Positions 8,334 to 18,530 of a stretch of 64,000 bases of DNA are shown piece by piece (positions within the stretch are counted from its first letter, which is position 1; every line of letters starts with the position of its first letter). The stretch spans positions 172,902 to 236,901 of the forward strand of contig NZ_JAANIH010000003.1 in the NCBI RefSeq assembly GCF_014529705.1, given 5' to 3'. A program made the position numbers and the translations under genes. The DNA is from Bradyrhizobium campsiandrae (GTDB lineage Bacteria > Pseudomonadota > Alphaproteobacteria > Rhizobiales > Xanthobacteraceae). The notes beneath the pieces are model-generated. The model ran no database searches and was not told where the DNA came from. It was given only the letters and a program-made list of their open reading frames with translations.

Positions 8334-9442
8334 CATCGGAAGCAGCGGATTCCGCCGAGGCGGTCGGGACGGTGGCCCCGGCCGCCGACCCTGGCTTTCT
8401 TCAGCGCCACGGCGGCACGATCGAATATGTCCTGATCCCGGGCGCGGCGCTGGCCGCCGCGCTCGCGGTGTTCGGCATCTTCGTCATGCTGTTCGGCAAG
8501 AATCCGCTCGACCTGTATTTCTACATGTACTACGGCGCCTTCGGCACCTGGTTCTCCTGGCAGAACACGCTGACGCGCGCAGCGCCCCTCATCCTCACTG
8601 CTCTCTGCACCGCGCTCCCGGCGCAGCTCGGCATGGTCATCATCGGCGGCGAAGGCGCGCTGCTGATCGGCGCGCTGTCGGCGACGGGCGCGGCGCTCGC
8701 ACTTCAGGGCATGCCGCCGCCGGTCGTGCAGATCGCCATGGTGGTCGCCGGCGTGATCGGCGGCGGCTTATGGATCATGCTCGCTGGCGCGTTGCGGCAA
8801 TATCGCGGCGTCAACGAGACGATTTCGAGCTTGCTACTCGTCTACATCGCACTCGCAATCCTCAATCATCTCGTCGAAGGCATGATGCGCGATCCCGCCA
8901 GCCTCAACAAGCCGTCGACCCGCGAGATCGGCGCCGCCAACATGATCGGCACGATTCCCGGCACCGACGTGCATTGGGGTCTGGTCTTCGGGCTGATCGC
9001 CGCGGTCGCCGCCTACATCCTGATCTATCACACCGTGTTCGGTTTCGCCGCGCGCGTTGCCGGCGGCAACATCCGTGCCGCCAAGATCGTCGGCCTCGGC
9101 GTCAGCAAGCTGATCCTGACCGTTTGCTTCCTCGCCGGCGGTGCCGCGGGCCTTGCCGGCATGGTCGAGGTCGCCGCCGTGCAAGGCCGCACCAATGCCA
9201 ATCTCGCTGCCGGTTACGGCTTCACCGGCATCCTCGTCGCCTTCCTGGCGCGACAAAATCCGCTGGCCATTGTCCCCGTCGCTGTCCTGCTCGGCGGCAT
9301 CAGCGCCAGCGGCGGCCTGTTGCAGCGTCGGCTCGGATTGCCTGATGCATCGGTGCTGGTGCTCCAAGGCATCATCTTCGTCTTCGTGCTAGCCAGCGAT
9401 GCGCTCTACGGCCGCATCGGGTTCCTGAAAGGCAAGTCCTGA
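8330..9442 (+). CDS. BMP-type ABC transporter permease 1
   Basis: A 370-residue inner-membrane protein with about nine to ten hydrophobic spans, of the BPD_transp_2 class that includes the YufP/NupB nucleoside permeases. A typical block is the glycine-rich loop [20 protein letters not shown] in the first third. The EAA-like cytoplasmic region is near residues 235-260 ([15 protein letters not shown]). The GTG start overlaps the preceding stop (GTGA). Together with the next permease it would form the heterodimeric channel. Confidence 0.9.
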   Translation: MTSEAADSAEAVGTVAPAADPGFLQRHGGTIEYVLIPGAALAAALAVFGIFVMLFGKNPLDLYFYMYYGAFGTWFSWQNTLTRAAPLILTALCTALPAQLGMVIIGGEGALLIGALSATGAALALQGMPPPVVQIAMVVAGVIGGGLWIMLAGALRQYRGVNETISSLLLVYIALAILNHLVEGMMRDPASLNKPSTREIGAANMIGTIPGTDVHWGLVFGLIAAVAAYILIYHTVFGFAARVAGGNIRAAKIVGLGVSKLILTVCFLAGGAAGLAGMVEVAAVQGRTNANLAAGYGFTGILVAFLARQNPLAIVPVAVLLGGISASGGLLQRRLGLPDASVLVLQGIIFVFVLASDALYGRIGFLKGKS

Positions 9443-10368
9443 TGGCAGACGGATCGATCGGACTTTGGACCGTCCCGCTCGCCGTGCTCGGCGGTGCCAT
9501 CCGCGTCTCCACGCCTTTCCTGTTCGTGAGTCTGGGCGAATGTATCACCGAGCGTTCGGGCCGCATCAATCTCGGCCTCGAGGGCACGCTGGTAATGGGC
9601 GCGATGAGCGCGTACGGCATCTCCTACCTCACCGGATCGCCCTGGCTCGGTGTGCTCGCTGCCGGCATCACCGGTGCATTGCTGGGCGCACTCCATGCCG
9701 GCATCTGCTCGCTGCCGCGCGTCAACGACGTCGCGGTCGGCATCGCCTTGATGCTGTTCGGCACCGGCCTGGCTTTCTATCTCGGCAAGCCGCTGATCGA
9801 GCCGACCGCGCCACGCCTGCCCGCGATCGATTTCGGCTGGTGGAGCGACATCCCGCAGCTGCGCGCCGCGCTGCGTGTCAACGTCCTGTTCCTGATCGGC
9901 GTTGCACTCGCGCCGATCCTCTACTGGGCCTTCCGCACCACGCGTTGGGGCCTCCTCATCCGCACCGCCGGCGAGAGCTCGGATGCGGCGCGCGCCATGG
10001 GTCACTCCGTGCTGCTGATCCGCCTGCGCGCCACAATGGTCGGCGGTTTCCTGGCCGGCATCGGCGGCTCCTTCCTGTCACTGTTCTATCCCGGAAGCTG
10101 GAACGAGGGTCTCTCGTCGGGCCAAGGCATCACGGCAGTTGCGCTCGTGATCTTTGCCCGCTGGGATCCCTTGCTATGCCTGTGGGCCTCACTCGCCTTC
10201 GGTGGCGCTGCGGCGCTCGGGCCGGCACTGCAATCGGTCGGCGTCACGTCCGGCTATCACCTCTTCAACGCAGCACCCTACATCCTGACGCTGGCGATCA
10301 TGATCATCACCTGCTCGCCGAAACGCACACTGACCGGAGCCCCGGCCGAATTGTCGATCACCCGCTAG
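9442..10368 (+). CDS. BMP-type ABC transporter permease 2
   Basis: A 308-residue membrane protein of the YufQ/NupC-like permease class. The signature [19 protein letters not shown] near the N-terminus is characteristic of this subunit, and [20 protein letters not shown] is the coupling region. The ATG overlaps the upstream stop (TGATG), and biuret hydrolase follows after 11 bases. It partners the preceding permease. Confidence 0.9.
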   Translation: MADGSIGLWTVPLAVLGGAIRVSTPFLFVSLGECITERSGRINLGLEGTLVMGAMSAYGISYLTGSPWLGVLAAGITGALLGALHAGICSLPRVNDVAVGIALMLFGTGLAFYLGKPLIEPTAPRLPAIDFGWWSDIPQLRAALRVNVLFLIGVALAPILYWAFRTTRWGLLIRTAGESSDAARAMGHSVLLIRLRATMVGGFLAGIGGSFLSLFYPGSWNEGLSSGQGITAVALVIFARWDPLLCLWASLAFGGAAALGPALQSVGVTSGYHLFNAAPYILTLAIMIITCSPKRTLTGAPAELSITR

Positions 10369-10379
10369 AGAGCGAAATC

Positions 10380-11063
10380 ATGCCCGAGCGCTACATCAAA
10401 TCCGAGCCTTACGCCTGGCCTTACAACGGCGATCTCCGCCCTGAAAACACCGCGCTCATCATCATCGACATGCAGACCGATTTCTGCGGCGTCGGTGGCT
10501 ATGTCGACAAGATGGGCTACGACCTGTCCCTGACGCGGGCGCCGATCGAGCCGATCAAGAGGCTGCTTGCCGCCATGCGCAAGCAGGGCTTCCACATCAT
10601 CCATACCCGCGAGGGTCATCGCCCCGACCTCTCGGACCTTCCCGCCAACAAACGCTGGCGCTCGCGTCAGATCGGGGCCGGCATCGGCGATCCCGGCCCG
10701 TGCGGCCGCATCCTGGTGCGCGGCGAACCTGGCTGGGACATCATCGAGGAGCTTAGCCCCCTGCCGGGCGAGCCGATCATCGACAAGCCCGGCAAGGGCT
10801 CGTTCTGCGCCACCGACCTCGAGCTGATCCTGCGCCTGCGCGGTATCGAGAACATCGTATTGACCGGCATCACCACCGACGTCTGCGTCCACACCACCAT
10901 GCGCGAAGCCAATGATCGCGGCTTCGAATGCGTGCTGCTGCACGATTGCTGTGGCGCGACCGACAAGAGTAATCACGACCACGCACTGAAGATGATCAAG
11001 ATGCAGGGCGGCGTATTCGGCGCGGTCTCGACCTCGGACGCCTTCATCGGAGCGATTTCGTGA
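10380..11063 (+). CDS. biuH: biuret hydrolase (cysteine hydrolase)
   Basis: A 227-residue isochorismatase-fold amidohydrolase. The catalytic triad is visible as D30 (in IIIDMQTDF), K136 (in [10 protein letters not shown]) and C169 (in [11 protein letters not shown]). Blocks such as [19 protein letters not shown] and [20 protein letters not shown] correspond closely to the Rhizobium leguminosarum biuret hydrolase as I remember it, with the same spacing (D36, K142, C175 there). The reaction is biuret to allophanate plus ammonia. RutB-type ureidoacrylate hydrolase is the main alternative. It sits between permease and ATPase genes of an importer, overlapping the ATPase start by four bases, so uptake and hydrolysis are co-expressed. 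Confidence 0.85.
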   Translation: MPERYIKSEPYAWPYNGDLRPENTALIIIDMQTDFCGVGGYVDKMGYDLSLTRAPIEPIKRLLAAMRKQGFHIIHTREGHRPDLSDLPANKRWRSRQIGAGIGDPGPCGRILVRGEPGWDIIEELSPLPGEPIIDKPGKGSFCATDLELILRLRGIENIVLTGITTDVCVHTTMREANDRGFECVLLHDCCGATDKSNHDHALKMIKMQGGVFGAVSTSDAFIGAIS

Positions 11064-12592
11064 TCATCGGCGAGCCGCCTCCGCTTGTCGGCGCTTTCGG
11101 CGTCGATGCCATAGCCATGACCATGCGCTTCGGCGACTTCCTGGCGCTTAACAATGTCGAGCTGAAGGTACGACCGGGCTCGTTCCATGCACTTCTGGGC
11201 GAGAACGGCGCCGGAAAATCCACCCTCGTCAAATGCATCATGGGCTACTATCACGCTACCGAAGGCGACATCCTCATCGGCGGCCGCGAGCAGGCGATCG
11301 CCAACCCGAAAGATGCGCATGCGCTCGGCCTCGGCATGGTCTACCAGCACTTCACGCTGGTGCCGGCCATGACGGTCGCCGAAAACCTCGTGCTGGCGCG
11401 CGACGATGTACCGGCCGTTGTGAACTGGCCGAAGGAGATGAAGGAGCTCGAGGCGTTTCTTGCCCGCATGCCCTTCAAGGTGCCGCTCTCCGCCAAGGTC
11501 TCCGACATCTCGGCTGGCGAGCGCCAGAAATGCGAGATCCTCAAGCAGCTTTATCTCAAGCGCCGCTTTCTGATCCTGGATGAACCGACCTCGGTGCTGA
11601 CGCCGGCCGAAGCCGACGAGGTGCTGGGCATGCTCCGTGACATGGTCGTCAAGGGCGAGCTGACCATCCTGATGATCACGCACAAGTTCCGCGAAGTCAT
11701 GGCCTTCGCCGACGAGGTCACCATCCTCCGCCGTGGCAAGCTCGCCGGTGCCGGCAAGGTTTCCGAGCTCACGCCGGATGCGATGGCGCGCACCATGATC
11801 GGCGCCGAGGAACTGACGGTGCAACCGCCACGCACCGGAGAAGCCGGTAAGGCGCGCCTGGAGCTGGAAAAGCTCCGCGCGCTCGACGATGCCGGCGCCA
11901 TGGCGGTGCATGACGTCTCCCTCACCGTACGTGCCGGCGAGATCGTCGGCATTGCCGGCGTCTCCGGCAACGGCCAGCGCCAGCTGGTCGAGGTCCTGGC
12001 TGGCCAGCGCGAGGCGGAGAGCGGCGAGATCCGCGTCGCCGGCGATGCCTATCACGCCAGCCGTGAGGAGATGCGGCGGCACAAGATGTCGCTTCTGCCT
12101 GAGGAGCCGCTTAAGAACGCCTGCGTCGGCGGCATGAGCGTCGCCGACAACATCGCCTTCCGCGAGTTTGACCGCGCTCCCTTTGCCAGTGGCGGCTGGT
12201 GGCTCAACCGCAGCGCCTTCCGCGACGACGCGAACAGGAAGATCGGGCAATACAAGATCAAGACCCGCAGCCCGGAAACACCGATCTCGGCGCTGTCAGG
12301 CGGCAACGTCCAGCGCGCCGTGCTTGCTCGCGAGCTCGCGGGCGACGTCGAAGTGCTGATCGCGGCGAACCCCTGCTTCGGCCTCGACTTCGCGGCGGTG
12401 GCGCAAATCCACGCCGAGATCATGGCGGCGCGCAACCGCGGCGCCGCAGTGCTGCTGGTCAGTGAGGACCTCGACGAACTGCTCGAACTCTCCGATCGGC
12501 TGGTGGTGATGTTCCACGGCGAATTCGTGTATGAAGCACGGACCAGCGCGGCCGACCTCACCGAGATCGGCCGGCACATGGCGGGGCACTAA
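11060..12592 (+). CDS. BMP-type ABC transporter ATP-binding protein (two nucleotide-binding domains)
   Basis: A 510-residue double ATPase energising the importer. Domain 1 (about residues 15-235) has Walker A GENGAGKS, signature ISAGERQK and Walker [11 protein letters not shown]. Domain 2 (about 265-505) has the degenerate Walker A GVSGNGQR, signature LSGGNVQR and a Walker B region without the usual Asp-Glu pair. This asymmetry is normal for sugar/nucleoside double ATPases (YufO/NupA-like). The GTG start overlaps the biuH stop. Confidence 0.92.
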   Translation: MIIGEPPPLVGAFGVDAIAMTMRFGDFLALNNVELKVRPGSFHALLGENGAGKSTLVKCIMGYYHATEGDILIGGREQAIANPKDAHALGLGMVYQHFTLVPAMTVAENLVLARDDVPAVVNWPKEMKELEAFLARMPFKVPLSAKVSDISAGERQKCEILKQLYLKRRFLILDEPTSVLTPAEADEVLGMLRDMVVKGELTILMITHKFREVMAFADEVTILRRGKLAGAGKVSELTPDAMARTMIGAEELTVQPPRTGEAGKARLELEKLRALDDAGAMAVHDVSLTVRAGEIVGIAGVSGNGQRQLVEVLAGQREAESGEIRVAGDAYHASREEMRRHKMSLLPEEPLKNACVGGMSVADNIAFREFDRAPFASGGWWLNRSAFRDDANRKIGQYKIKTRSPETPISALSGGNVQRAVLARELAGDVEVLIAANPCFGLDFAAVAQIHAEIMAARNRGAAVLLVSEDLDELLELSDRLVVMFHGEFVYEARTSAADLTEIGRHMAGH

Positions 12593-12604
12593 TCGGGAGT
12601 TGCC

Positions 12605-13090
12605 ATGAGCAGCGCAACTGAGCGCGACGAGCACTTCCTGCGTTTGGCCTTCGCGGTCGCCCGCCGCTCCCTCACCCACGGCAACCACCCCTTCGGCTGC
12701 ATCGTCGTCGATGCCGACGGCCGCGTGCTGATCGAGACCGAGAACGGCTACATGCCCGATCGCGACGGCACCGCGCACGCCGAGCGCCTGGCGGCGGCGC
12801 AAGCCTGCCGCACGCTGAGCCGCGAAATACTGGCGCGGTCGACGCTCTATTCCTCCGCCGAGCCCTGCGCGATGTGTTCAGGCGCGATCTACTGGGCCGG
12901 CATCGGCCGCGTCGTCTACGGCCTCAGCGAGCATCGCCTGCGCGGTGTCACAGGCAACCACCCGGAGAACCCGACACTCGATCTTCCCTGCCGCAACGTC
13001 TTTGCAAGCGGCCAGCGGCCGACCGAAGTGGTGGGGCCGTTGCTGGAAGATGATGCCGCAGCGCTGCACGATGGCGCATGGACGAAGTAG
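12605..13090 (+). CDS. nucleobase/nucleoside deaminase, guanine deaminase-like
   Basis: A 161-residue cytidine-deaminase-fold enzyme. The zinc site is complete: HAE in TAHAERLAAA and the two cysteines of AEPCAMCSGAI. An N-terminal block NHPFGCIVVDADGRV and the length resemble bacterial guanine deaminases more than tRNA adenosine deaminase. The probable reaction is guanine to xanthine with ammonia release, feeding the xanthine dehydrogenase encoded 9 kb downstream; adenosine/cytosine-type substrates cannot be excluded. It is the last gene of the operon, 12 bases after the ATPase stop. Confidence 0.8.
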   Translation: MSSATERDEHFLRLAFAVARRSLTHGNHPFGCIVVDADGRVLIETENGYMPDRDGTAHAERLAAAQACRTLSREILARSTLYSSAEPCAMCSGAIYWAGIGRVVYGLSEHRLRGVTGNHPENPTLDLPCRNVFASGQRPTEVVGPLLEDDAAALHDGAWTK

Positions 13091-13142
13091 ATGTCCAACA
13101 AGCGCCATCGAAGGCTGGACCTCCACATCCTAAAAGCAGAAC

Positions 13143-13168
13143 GGCGCCGCGCAGTCCTGCGCGACGCC
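13143..13168. terminator. possible bidirectional terminator
   Basis: A GC-rich inverted repeat (GGCGCCGCGCAG / CTGCGCGACGCC with a two-base loop and one bulge) lies between the convergent deaminase and porin genes. No clear T-run follows on either strand, so it is only a candidate. Confidence 0.4.
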
Positions 13169-13193
13169 ATCCTAACCCTAAAATCTCAGGCGA

Positions 13194-14318
13194 TCAGAAC
13201 TTCACAGTGACACCACCGTAGACCGTGGACTCCGTGCAGCTGTTGGTGCTCTGGCCGGTTGCGGCGATGGTGCAGACGCCGGGCATGGCATTGTGGTCGA
13301 GACCGAACTTGTTCTGCCAATAGCGGTAGGCAACCCAGAGATCGACGAAGTGCGAGTACTTGTCACCCCACACCGCCTTCGAAGCGTCGAAGGTCAGGCG
13401 GATCGGCTCGCTGTTGAGCTCGGTCTTGGAGGCGGTGGACAACCGGCCGATACCGGAGAGTGCGGGCAGGCCGTTCGAGTCACCCTTCGGACCGTACCAG
13501 CCGGCGCGGCCGCTGATCGACCAGAACTGCATGTTCGGGGGCAGGAAGCCGAGGTCCATGTAGTAGTTGATTTCGACGGCCCAGGTCGGCCTGTAGCTGA
13601 CATTGCCGTCCGAGTTGCAGCTGAAGCCCGGCACGGCACCGGCAAATCCGCCACCGCATTGCGTGAAAGCGTTGTGATTCAGGAACTCCCAGTACATCAA
13701 CGGCGCAACGTTGATGTAGCCTTTGTAGGGAAGGTCGAAGGCAAACTGGAGACCGGCAACCAAGTCGCGCTTGGCCGGCGCGAGATAGTTGTTTTCCGTG
13801 TTGGCGTCCATACCGACTTCGAACGAGATGTTGTGCAGCGGGCCGGCAGTGAACGCCTTGGTGTTGAACAACTCATTCCAGCCGAATGTCGAACGGAACA
13901 GCCCGTAGATTTCCGTCGCGCCGGAGCAATTCGCAGCCGTTGCAACGCCCGTGCCCGGGTTGAACACGACGCCGGCGTTCGTGCACGGATTGGTCGGATC
14001 GTTCTGACCCGACTTGAACATCGAGATCGTGAAGAAGTTGGTGCCGTAGGCCCAGAGGTCGAAGTGGGTGAACGAGTAAACCTGCTTGGCCGTCTTGCCG
14101 TTGATGCTGCCATCGGGACGGACGCTCCAGATGCCGGGGTCGGTGCCCTTCGGCATCCAGGAGAACGACACGCGGTCATCGATCACCAGGAAGAATGGGA
14201 GGTCAGGTGCCTTCTTTGCTGCCTTGACCGGCAGATCCGCAGCCTGCGCCAGTCCACCCGTGGCGAGCGTAGCAAGTGACAGCGCCGCGGCTGCAATTGC
14301 CTTGAAACGAAACGACAT
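13194..14318 (-). CDS. outer-membrane Tsx-like channel protein
   Basis: A 374-residue protein with a clean Sec signal peptide (MSFRFKAIAAAALSLATLATGG, AQA cleavage near 28) and a beta-barrel pattern ending in the terminal Phe of GGVTVKF. Blocks such as THFDLWAYGTNFF and VDLWVAYRYWQNKFG resemble the nucleoside-specific Tsx-like channel family. It would carry nucleosides or related compounds across the outer membrane, which fits the two flanking BMP importers. ATG 14318 is chosen because it starts the signal peptide; 29 extra in-frame residues upstream are unsupported. The substrate is inferred from family resemblance and position. Confidence 0.8.
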   Translation of the reverse strand: MSFRFKAIAAAALSLATLATGGLAQAADLPVKAAKKAPDLPFFLVIDDRVSFSWMPKGTDPGIWSVRPDGSINGKTAKQVYSFTHFDLWAYGTNFFTISMFKSGQNDPTNPCTNAGVVFNPGTGVATAANCSGATEIYGLFRSTFGWNELFNTKAFTAGPLHNISFEVGMDANTENNYLAPAKRDLVAGLQFAFDLPYKGYINVAPLMYWEFLNHNAFTQCGGGFAGAVPGFSCNSDGNVSYRPTWAVEINYYMDLGFLPPNMQFWSISGRAGWYGPKGDSNGLPALSGIGRLSTASKTELNSEPIRLTFDASKAVWGDKYSHFVDLWVAYRYWQNKFGLDHNAMPGVCTIAATGQSTNSCTESTVYGGVTVKF

Positions 14319-14900
14319 CCTGAATACCCCCAAGTTTGGACACGTAAAAATGAACGTCCCTTGGGTGCGACACTTGCGCCGAAGTCCCGAGGTGAGAAGC
14401 CTCAACTTTTTTCAAGGCATGCCGCTTATTTCAGCAGCAATCGGCACGGCACAGCCGAATTTTGCGAGGTTTTGCGCGACAGCTGTCTCGACGCCCAACG
14501 ATGCCGGGAACGCCATTGCCGAACTATCCTGTTTGATTCTGCTTACTTTTTGTGTTGAGAGATCGACCCGATCGCAACCGTCAAGGACGACCGCTGTTGC
14601 CGTAGTCCATTGCATACGAGCGCTGCCGCGGCTTTGCTCAACTTCACGTCAAGCCTGCATAGTCAGTTCCGATTTGGTTTGAACCGTTACAAATTTACAA
14701 CAACCCGTGCATGGACGGCGCAGCCCGCGACGGCGCTGTGAGGCACGGATTGGGGAGATCCCGCCTGCGAGACGGCCGCGACTCGCGAGGCCTCCCCCTG
14801 CCGAAGCGTTGAGCAAGGGATGACGCTTTTTCACACCTTACGCGGCGGTTCAAACTAGCCCACTATTGAGGCAAATCATCCCATACCAGCGTATCAGCGA
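14319..14900. other. divergent intergenic region
   Basis: About 580 bases between the Tsx-like gene and the second ABC operon. It must contain both promoters. The part 14500-14700 is AT-richer than the surroundings. I found no convincing sigma-54 site, no recognisable gene and no strong hairpin. Short open frames here look like chance. Confidence 0.4.
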
Positions 14901-16472
14901 ATGTTAGATCCGACGCCTAACGGCCTGCATTCCGGCGAGGCCCCGTTGCTTCAAACGGTCGGCCTCACCAAGCGCTATGGGGATTTCCTCGCCAACGATT
15001 GCATCGACATCGACGTCTGGCCAAAGGAGATCCACGCGCTGCTCGGCGAGAATGGCGCTGGCAAGTCGACGCTGGTGAAGGCGATCTACGGCCTGATCCA
15101 GCCGAGCGCCGGCGAGATCCGCTGGCAGGGCGCGCCGATCGTGCTGTCCGGTCCTTCGGAGGCACGCAGTCGCGGCATCGGCATGGTGTTCCAGCACTTC
15201 TCGCTGTTCGACAATCTCACCGTCGCCGAGAATGTCGCGCTCGGTCTCGACGGCAAGGAATCCTTCAAGGACATGTCGGCGCGGCTGGAGCAGGTGTCGA
15301 AGACCTACGGCCTGCCGCTCGATCCCAGACGCGAGGTCTGGCAGCTTTCGGTCGGCGAACGCCAGCGCATCGAGATCGTCCGGGCGCTGATGCAGGACCC
15401 GAAATTCCTGATCCTGGACGAGCCGACTGCGGTGCTGACGCCGCAGGAGGCCGACCAGCTCTTCGTCGTGCTGGAACGCCTCAAGGCCGAAGGCCGCGCC
15501 ATCCTCTACATCAGCCACAAGCTGGAGGAGGTGAAGCGGCTCTGCGACACGGCGACGATCCTGCGGGGCGGCAAGAAGATCCAGACCTGCAATCCCCGGC
15601 TCGAGACCGCAGCCTCGCTTGCACGCATGATGGTTGGCGGCGAGATCAAGGAGGTGAAGTCGGCTCCCGGCCGCCAGACCACGATACCGCGGCTGGTCGT
15701 CAACGATCTCTCGCTCGCACCCGACGAGGCGCACGGCGTGCGGCTCGAGCATATCTCGTTCGAACTGAAAGGCGGCGAGATCCTCGGTATCGCCGGCGTC
15801 GCCGGCAATGGCCAGGATGAGTTGTTCGCGGCCTTGTCCGGTGAGCGGCTGTCGAAGGATCCCGGTACGGTCGTGATCGAAGGCATCGCCGCCGGCCACC
15901 TTTCGATCACCAGGCGCCGCAAGCTCGGCGCTGCCTTCGTCCCCGAAGAGCGGCTGGGCCACGGCACCGCGCCGCGCATGAAGCTGTCGGAGAACGCGCT
16001 GCTCACCGGACACGCCGCCAGCGGCATGGTCAATCACGGCTTCATCGACACGGCGGCCACGCTGAAGACCGTAGACAAGGCGACCGAGACCTTCGATGTC
16101 CGCAAGGCCAAGCGTGATCCGGAAGCTGCGAGCCTTTCCGGGGGCAACTTGCAGAAATTCATCGTCGGCCGCGAAATTCTGCGCAATCCGGCCGTGCTGG
16201 TGGTGAGCCAGCCGACCTGGGGCGTCGACGCCGGTGCCGCCGCCGTCATTCGCCAGGCGTTGCTTGATCTTGCGACCGCAGGCGCTGCCGTGCTCGTCAC
16301 GAGCCAGGATCTCGACGAACTCACGGAAATCGCCGACCGCATCGCCGTGATGTTCCACGGCCGGCTCTCGGAACCGCTCGCGACGCGCGATGCCACGCGC
16401 GAAAGGCTCGGTCTTCTCATGGGCGGCAGCAGCCTCGAGCCAAAGGAGGCCGCACATGCAGTTGGTGCTTGA
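14901..16472 (+). CDS. BMP-type ABC transporter ATP-binding protein, second system
   Basis: A 523-residue double ATPase. Domain 1 has [16 protein letters not shown] and FLILDEPTA. Domain 2 has the degenerate GVAGNGQD, LSGGNLQK and a Walker B region reading VVSQPTWGVD. It is clearly homologous to the ATPase at 11060 but too different to be a recent duplicate. It heads the second operon in the order ATPase-permease-permease-binding protein, unlike the first system. The stop overlaps the next gene by 17 bases. Confidence 0.92.
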   Translation: MLDPTPNGLHSGEAPLLQTVGLTKRYGDFLANDCIDIDVWPKEIHALLGENGAGKSTLVKAIYGLIQPSAGEIRWQGAPIVLSGPSEARSRGIGMVFQHFSLFDNLTVAENVALGLDGKESFKDMSARLEQVSKTYGLPLDPRREVWQLSVGERQRIEIVRALMQDPKFLILDEPTAVLTPQEADQLFVVLERLKAEGRAILYISHKLEEVKRLCDTATILRGGKKIQTCNPRLETAASLARMMVGGEIKEVKSAPGRQTTIPRLVVNDLSLAPDEAHGVRLEHISFELKGGEILGIAGVAGNGQDELFAALSGERLSKDPGTVVIEGIAAGHLSITRRRKLGAAFVPEERLGHGTAPRMKLSENALLTGHAASGMVNHGFIDTAATLKTVDKATETFDVRKAKRDPEAASLSGGNLQKFIVGREILRNPAVLVVSQPTWGVDAGAAAVIRQALLDLATAGAAVLVTSQDLDELTEIADRIAVMFHGRLSEPLATRDATRERLGLLMGGSSLEPKEAAHAVGA

Positions 16473-17547
16473 GAAGCGCGCTGAGCGCTCCAACACGATC
16501 GCGCTGGTCTCGCCGCTGATCGCCATCGGCCTGACAATCGTGACCATGACCATCCTGTTCGCGATCCTCGGCAAAAATCCGCTGCTTGCGCTGCACGCCT
16601 ATTTCATTGCGCCCCTGACCGACGGCTATTCGCTGCAGGAGATCGCGGTGAAGGCGACGCCGCTGGTGATGATCGCGATCGGGCTGTCGCTCTGCTATCT
16701 CGCCAACGCCTGGAACATCGGCGCCGAGGGGCAATTCCTGATCGGCGCGGTCGCCGGAAGCTGGATCGCGGTGAAGACGCAAGGCACCGACGCCGGCGCC
16801 TGGGTGCTGCCAGCGATGCTCCTGGTTGCTGCCGCCGCGGGCGCGGTCTATGCGCTGATTCCGGCGATCTGCAAGGTGAAGTTCGGCGCCAGCGAGATCC
16901 TGACCAGCCTGATGCTGGTCTACGTCGCCGACCTGCTGCTGGACTATCTCGTCCGCGGACCCTGGCGCGATCCGAACGGCTTCAACTTCCCGACCACGGC
17001 GGAGTTCGATCCCGTGGCGACGGTGCCACTGCTGATCGAGGGCGGCCGGCTGCATCTCGGCTCGATCATCGCGTTGCTGGTCGTTGCGGCGGCTGCAATC
17101 CTGCTCGGGCGCACTATCAAGGGCTTCGAGATCCGCGTCGTGGGTGCAGCTCCCCGAGCGGCGCGGTTCGGCGGTTTCAACGCCAACCAGCTGGTCATCC
17201 TGACCTTCGCGGTGTCAGGCGCGCTCGCGGGCCTTGCCGGCATCATCGAGGTCGCAGGCCCCGTCGGGCACCTCCAGCCCGGCATCTCGCCCGGCTATGG
17301 TTTCACCGCGATCATCGTCGCCTTCCTCGGCCGCCTGAATCCGCTTGGAATATTAATTGCAGGCCTTTTTCTGGCGCTGACCTTCATCGGCGGCGAGCAG
17401 GCGCAGATCGCAATGAAGATCCCGTTGGATGTCACCAAGGTCTTCCAGGGCATTTTGCTCTTCTACGTGCTCGCCTGCGATTCCCTCATTCTGTATCGCT
17501 TCAAGCTGGTCTTCCCGAACCGTCAGGTGGCCCGTGGAGCTGGTTGA
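16456..17547 (+). CDS. BMP-type ABC transporter permease 1, second system
   Basis: A 363-residue membrane protein of the BPD_transp_2 class. Family blocks include AVKATPLVMIAIGLSLCYLA, AWNIGAEGQFLIGAVAGSW and the coupling segment RVVGAAPRAARFGGF. ATG 16456 has a strong AAAGGAGG ribosome-binding site and starts inside the previous gene; longer in-frame versions are unlikely. It forms the channel with the next gene product. Confidence 0.9.
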   Translation: MQLVLEKRAERSNTIALVSPLIAIGLTIVTMTILFAILGKNPLLALHAYFIAPLTDGYSLQEIAVKATPLVMIAIGLSLCYLANAWNIGAEGQFLIGAVAGSWIAVKTQGTDAGAWVLPAMLLVAAAAGAVYALIPAICKVKFGASEILTSLMLVYVADLLLDYLVRGPWRDPNGFNFPTTAEFDPVATVPLLIEGGRLHLGSIIALLVVAAAAILLGRTIKGFEIRVVGAAPRAARFGGFNANQLVILTFAVSGALAGLAGIIEVAGPVGHLQPGISPGYGFTAIIVAFLGRLNPLGILIAGLFLALTFIGGEQAQIAMKIPLDVTKVFQGILLFYVLACDSLILYRFKLVFPNRQVARGAG

Positions 17548-18451
17548 AGCCATCATCCTGTCGGTGCTCGCCGCCTCGACACCGCTGCTGATCGCGGCGA
17601 CCGGCGAGCTCGTCACCGAGCGCTCCGGCGTACTCAACCTCGGCGTCGAAGGCATGATGATCGTTGGCGCGGCTTGCGGCTTTGGCGGCGCATGGCTGAC
17701 CGGGTCGATCTTCATCGGCGCACTGTTCGGCATTGTCGCTGGGACGCTGATGTCGCTGATCTTCGCGCTGATGGCGCTCGGCCTTGCTGTCAATCAGGTC
17801 GCGACTGGGCTGGCGTTGACCATTCTCGGCATCGGTCTCTCCGGCCTGATCGGCGCAGGCTTCGTCGGCGAACGACTGACGCCGGCCGCGCATCTGTCGA
17901 TTCCCGGCCTCACCGACATTCCATTGGTGGGCCGCGTGCTGTTCGGCGAGGACGCCTTCGTCTACTTCTCCATCGCGCTCATCATCGCCGTATGGTGGTT
18001 CCTGTACCGCACGCGCGCGGGTTTGATCCTGCGCGCCTGCGGCGACAACCACGTCTCCGCGCACGCGCTCGGCTATCCCGTGCTACGCATCCGCACTCTC
18101 GCCGTGATGTTCGGCGGCGCCTGCGCCGGGCTTGCAGGCGCCTATCTGCCGCTCGCCTACACGCCGTTCTTCATTCCCGGCATGACCGCGGGCCGCGGCT
18201 GGATCGCGCTGGCGCTGGTCGTGTTCGCGTCGTGGCGGCCGGGCCGGCTCGTGGTCGGCGCGTATCTGTTTGGCGCAGTGACGATCCTTCAGCTACATGC
18301 TCAAGGCTGGGGCGTCGGCGTTCCCTCGCAATTCATGTCGGCGCTGCCTTATCTTGCCACTGTCATCGTGCTGGTCCTGCTCTCCCGCGCGCGCACCGGC
18401 GGTTCGACCGCGCCGGCCGCGCTCGGCACCGTGTTCGTGCCTGATCGCTAG
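17534..18451 (+). CDS. BMP-type ABC transporter permease 2, second system
   Basis: A 305-residue membrane protein containing the subunit signature ATGELVTERSGVLNLGVEG near the N-terminus, as in the permease at 9442. GTG 17534 is chosen because it places this block at the family position (MELVEAIILSVLAAS start) and gives a 14-base overlap with the preceding gene. The coupling loop is RACGDNHVSAHALGYPV. A binding-protein gene follows after 79 bases. Confidence 0.9.
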   Translation: MELVEAIILSVLAASTPLLIAATGELVTERSGVLNLGVEGMMIVGAACGFGGAWLTGSIFIGALFGIVAGTLMSLIFALMALGLAVNQVATGLALTILGIGLSGLIGAGFVGERLTPAAHLSIPGLTDIPLVGRVLFGEDAFVYFSIALIIAVWWFLYRTRAGLILRACGDNHVSAHALGYPVLRIRTLAVMFGGACAGLAGAYLPLAYTPFFIPGMTAGRGWIALALVVFASWRPGRLVVGAYLFGAVTILQLHAQGWGVGVPSQFMSALPYLATVIVLVLLSRARTGGSTAPAALGTVFVPDR

Positions 18452-18530
18452 CGTTTTCATTTCCGCGGCGTGCGCGATGGGGCGCGCATGTTGCGGATCG
18501 TGGCTTTCCCCTGATGTTTGGAGATTGATG

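Noticed and set aside
14440..14480. Sigma-54 site upstream of the Tsx-like gene
   Set aside because: A minus-strand TGCCGTGCCGATTGCT has a good -12 box, but the invariant GG of the -24 box is broken.
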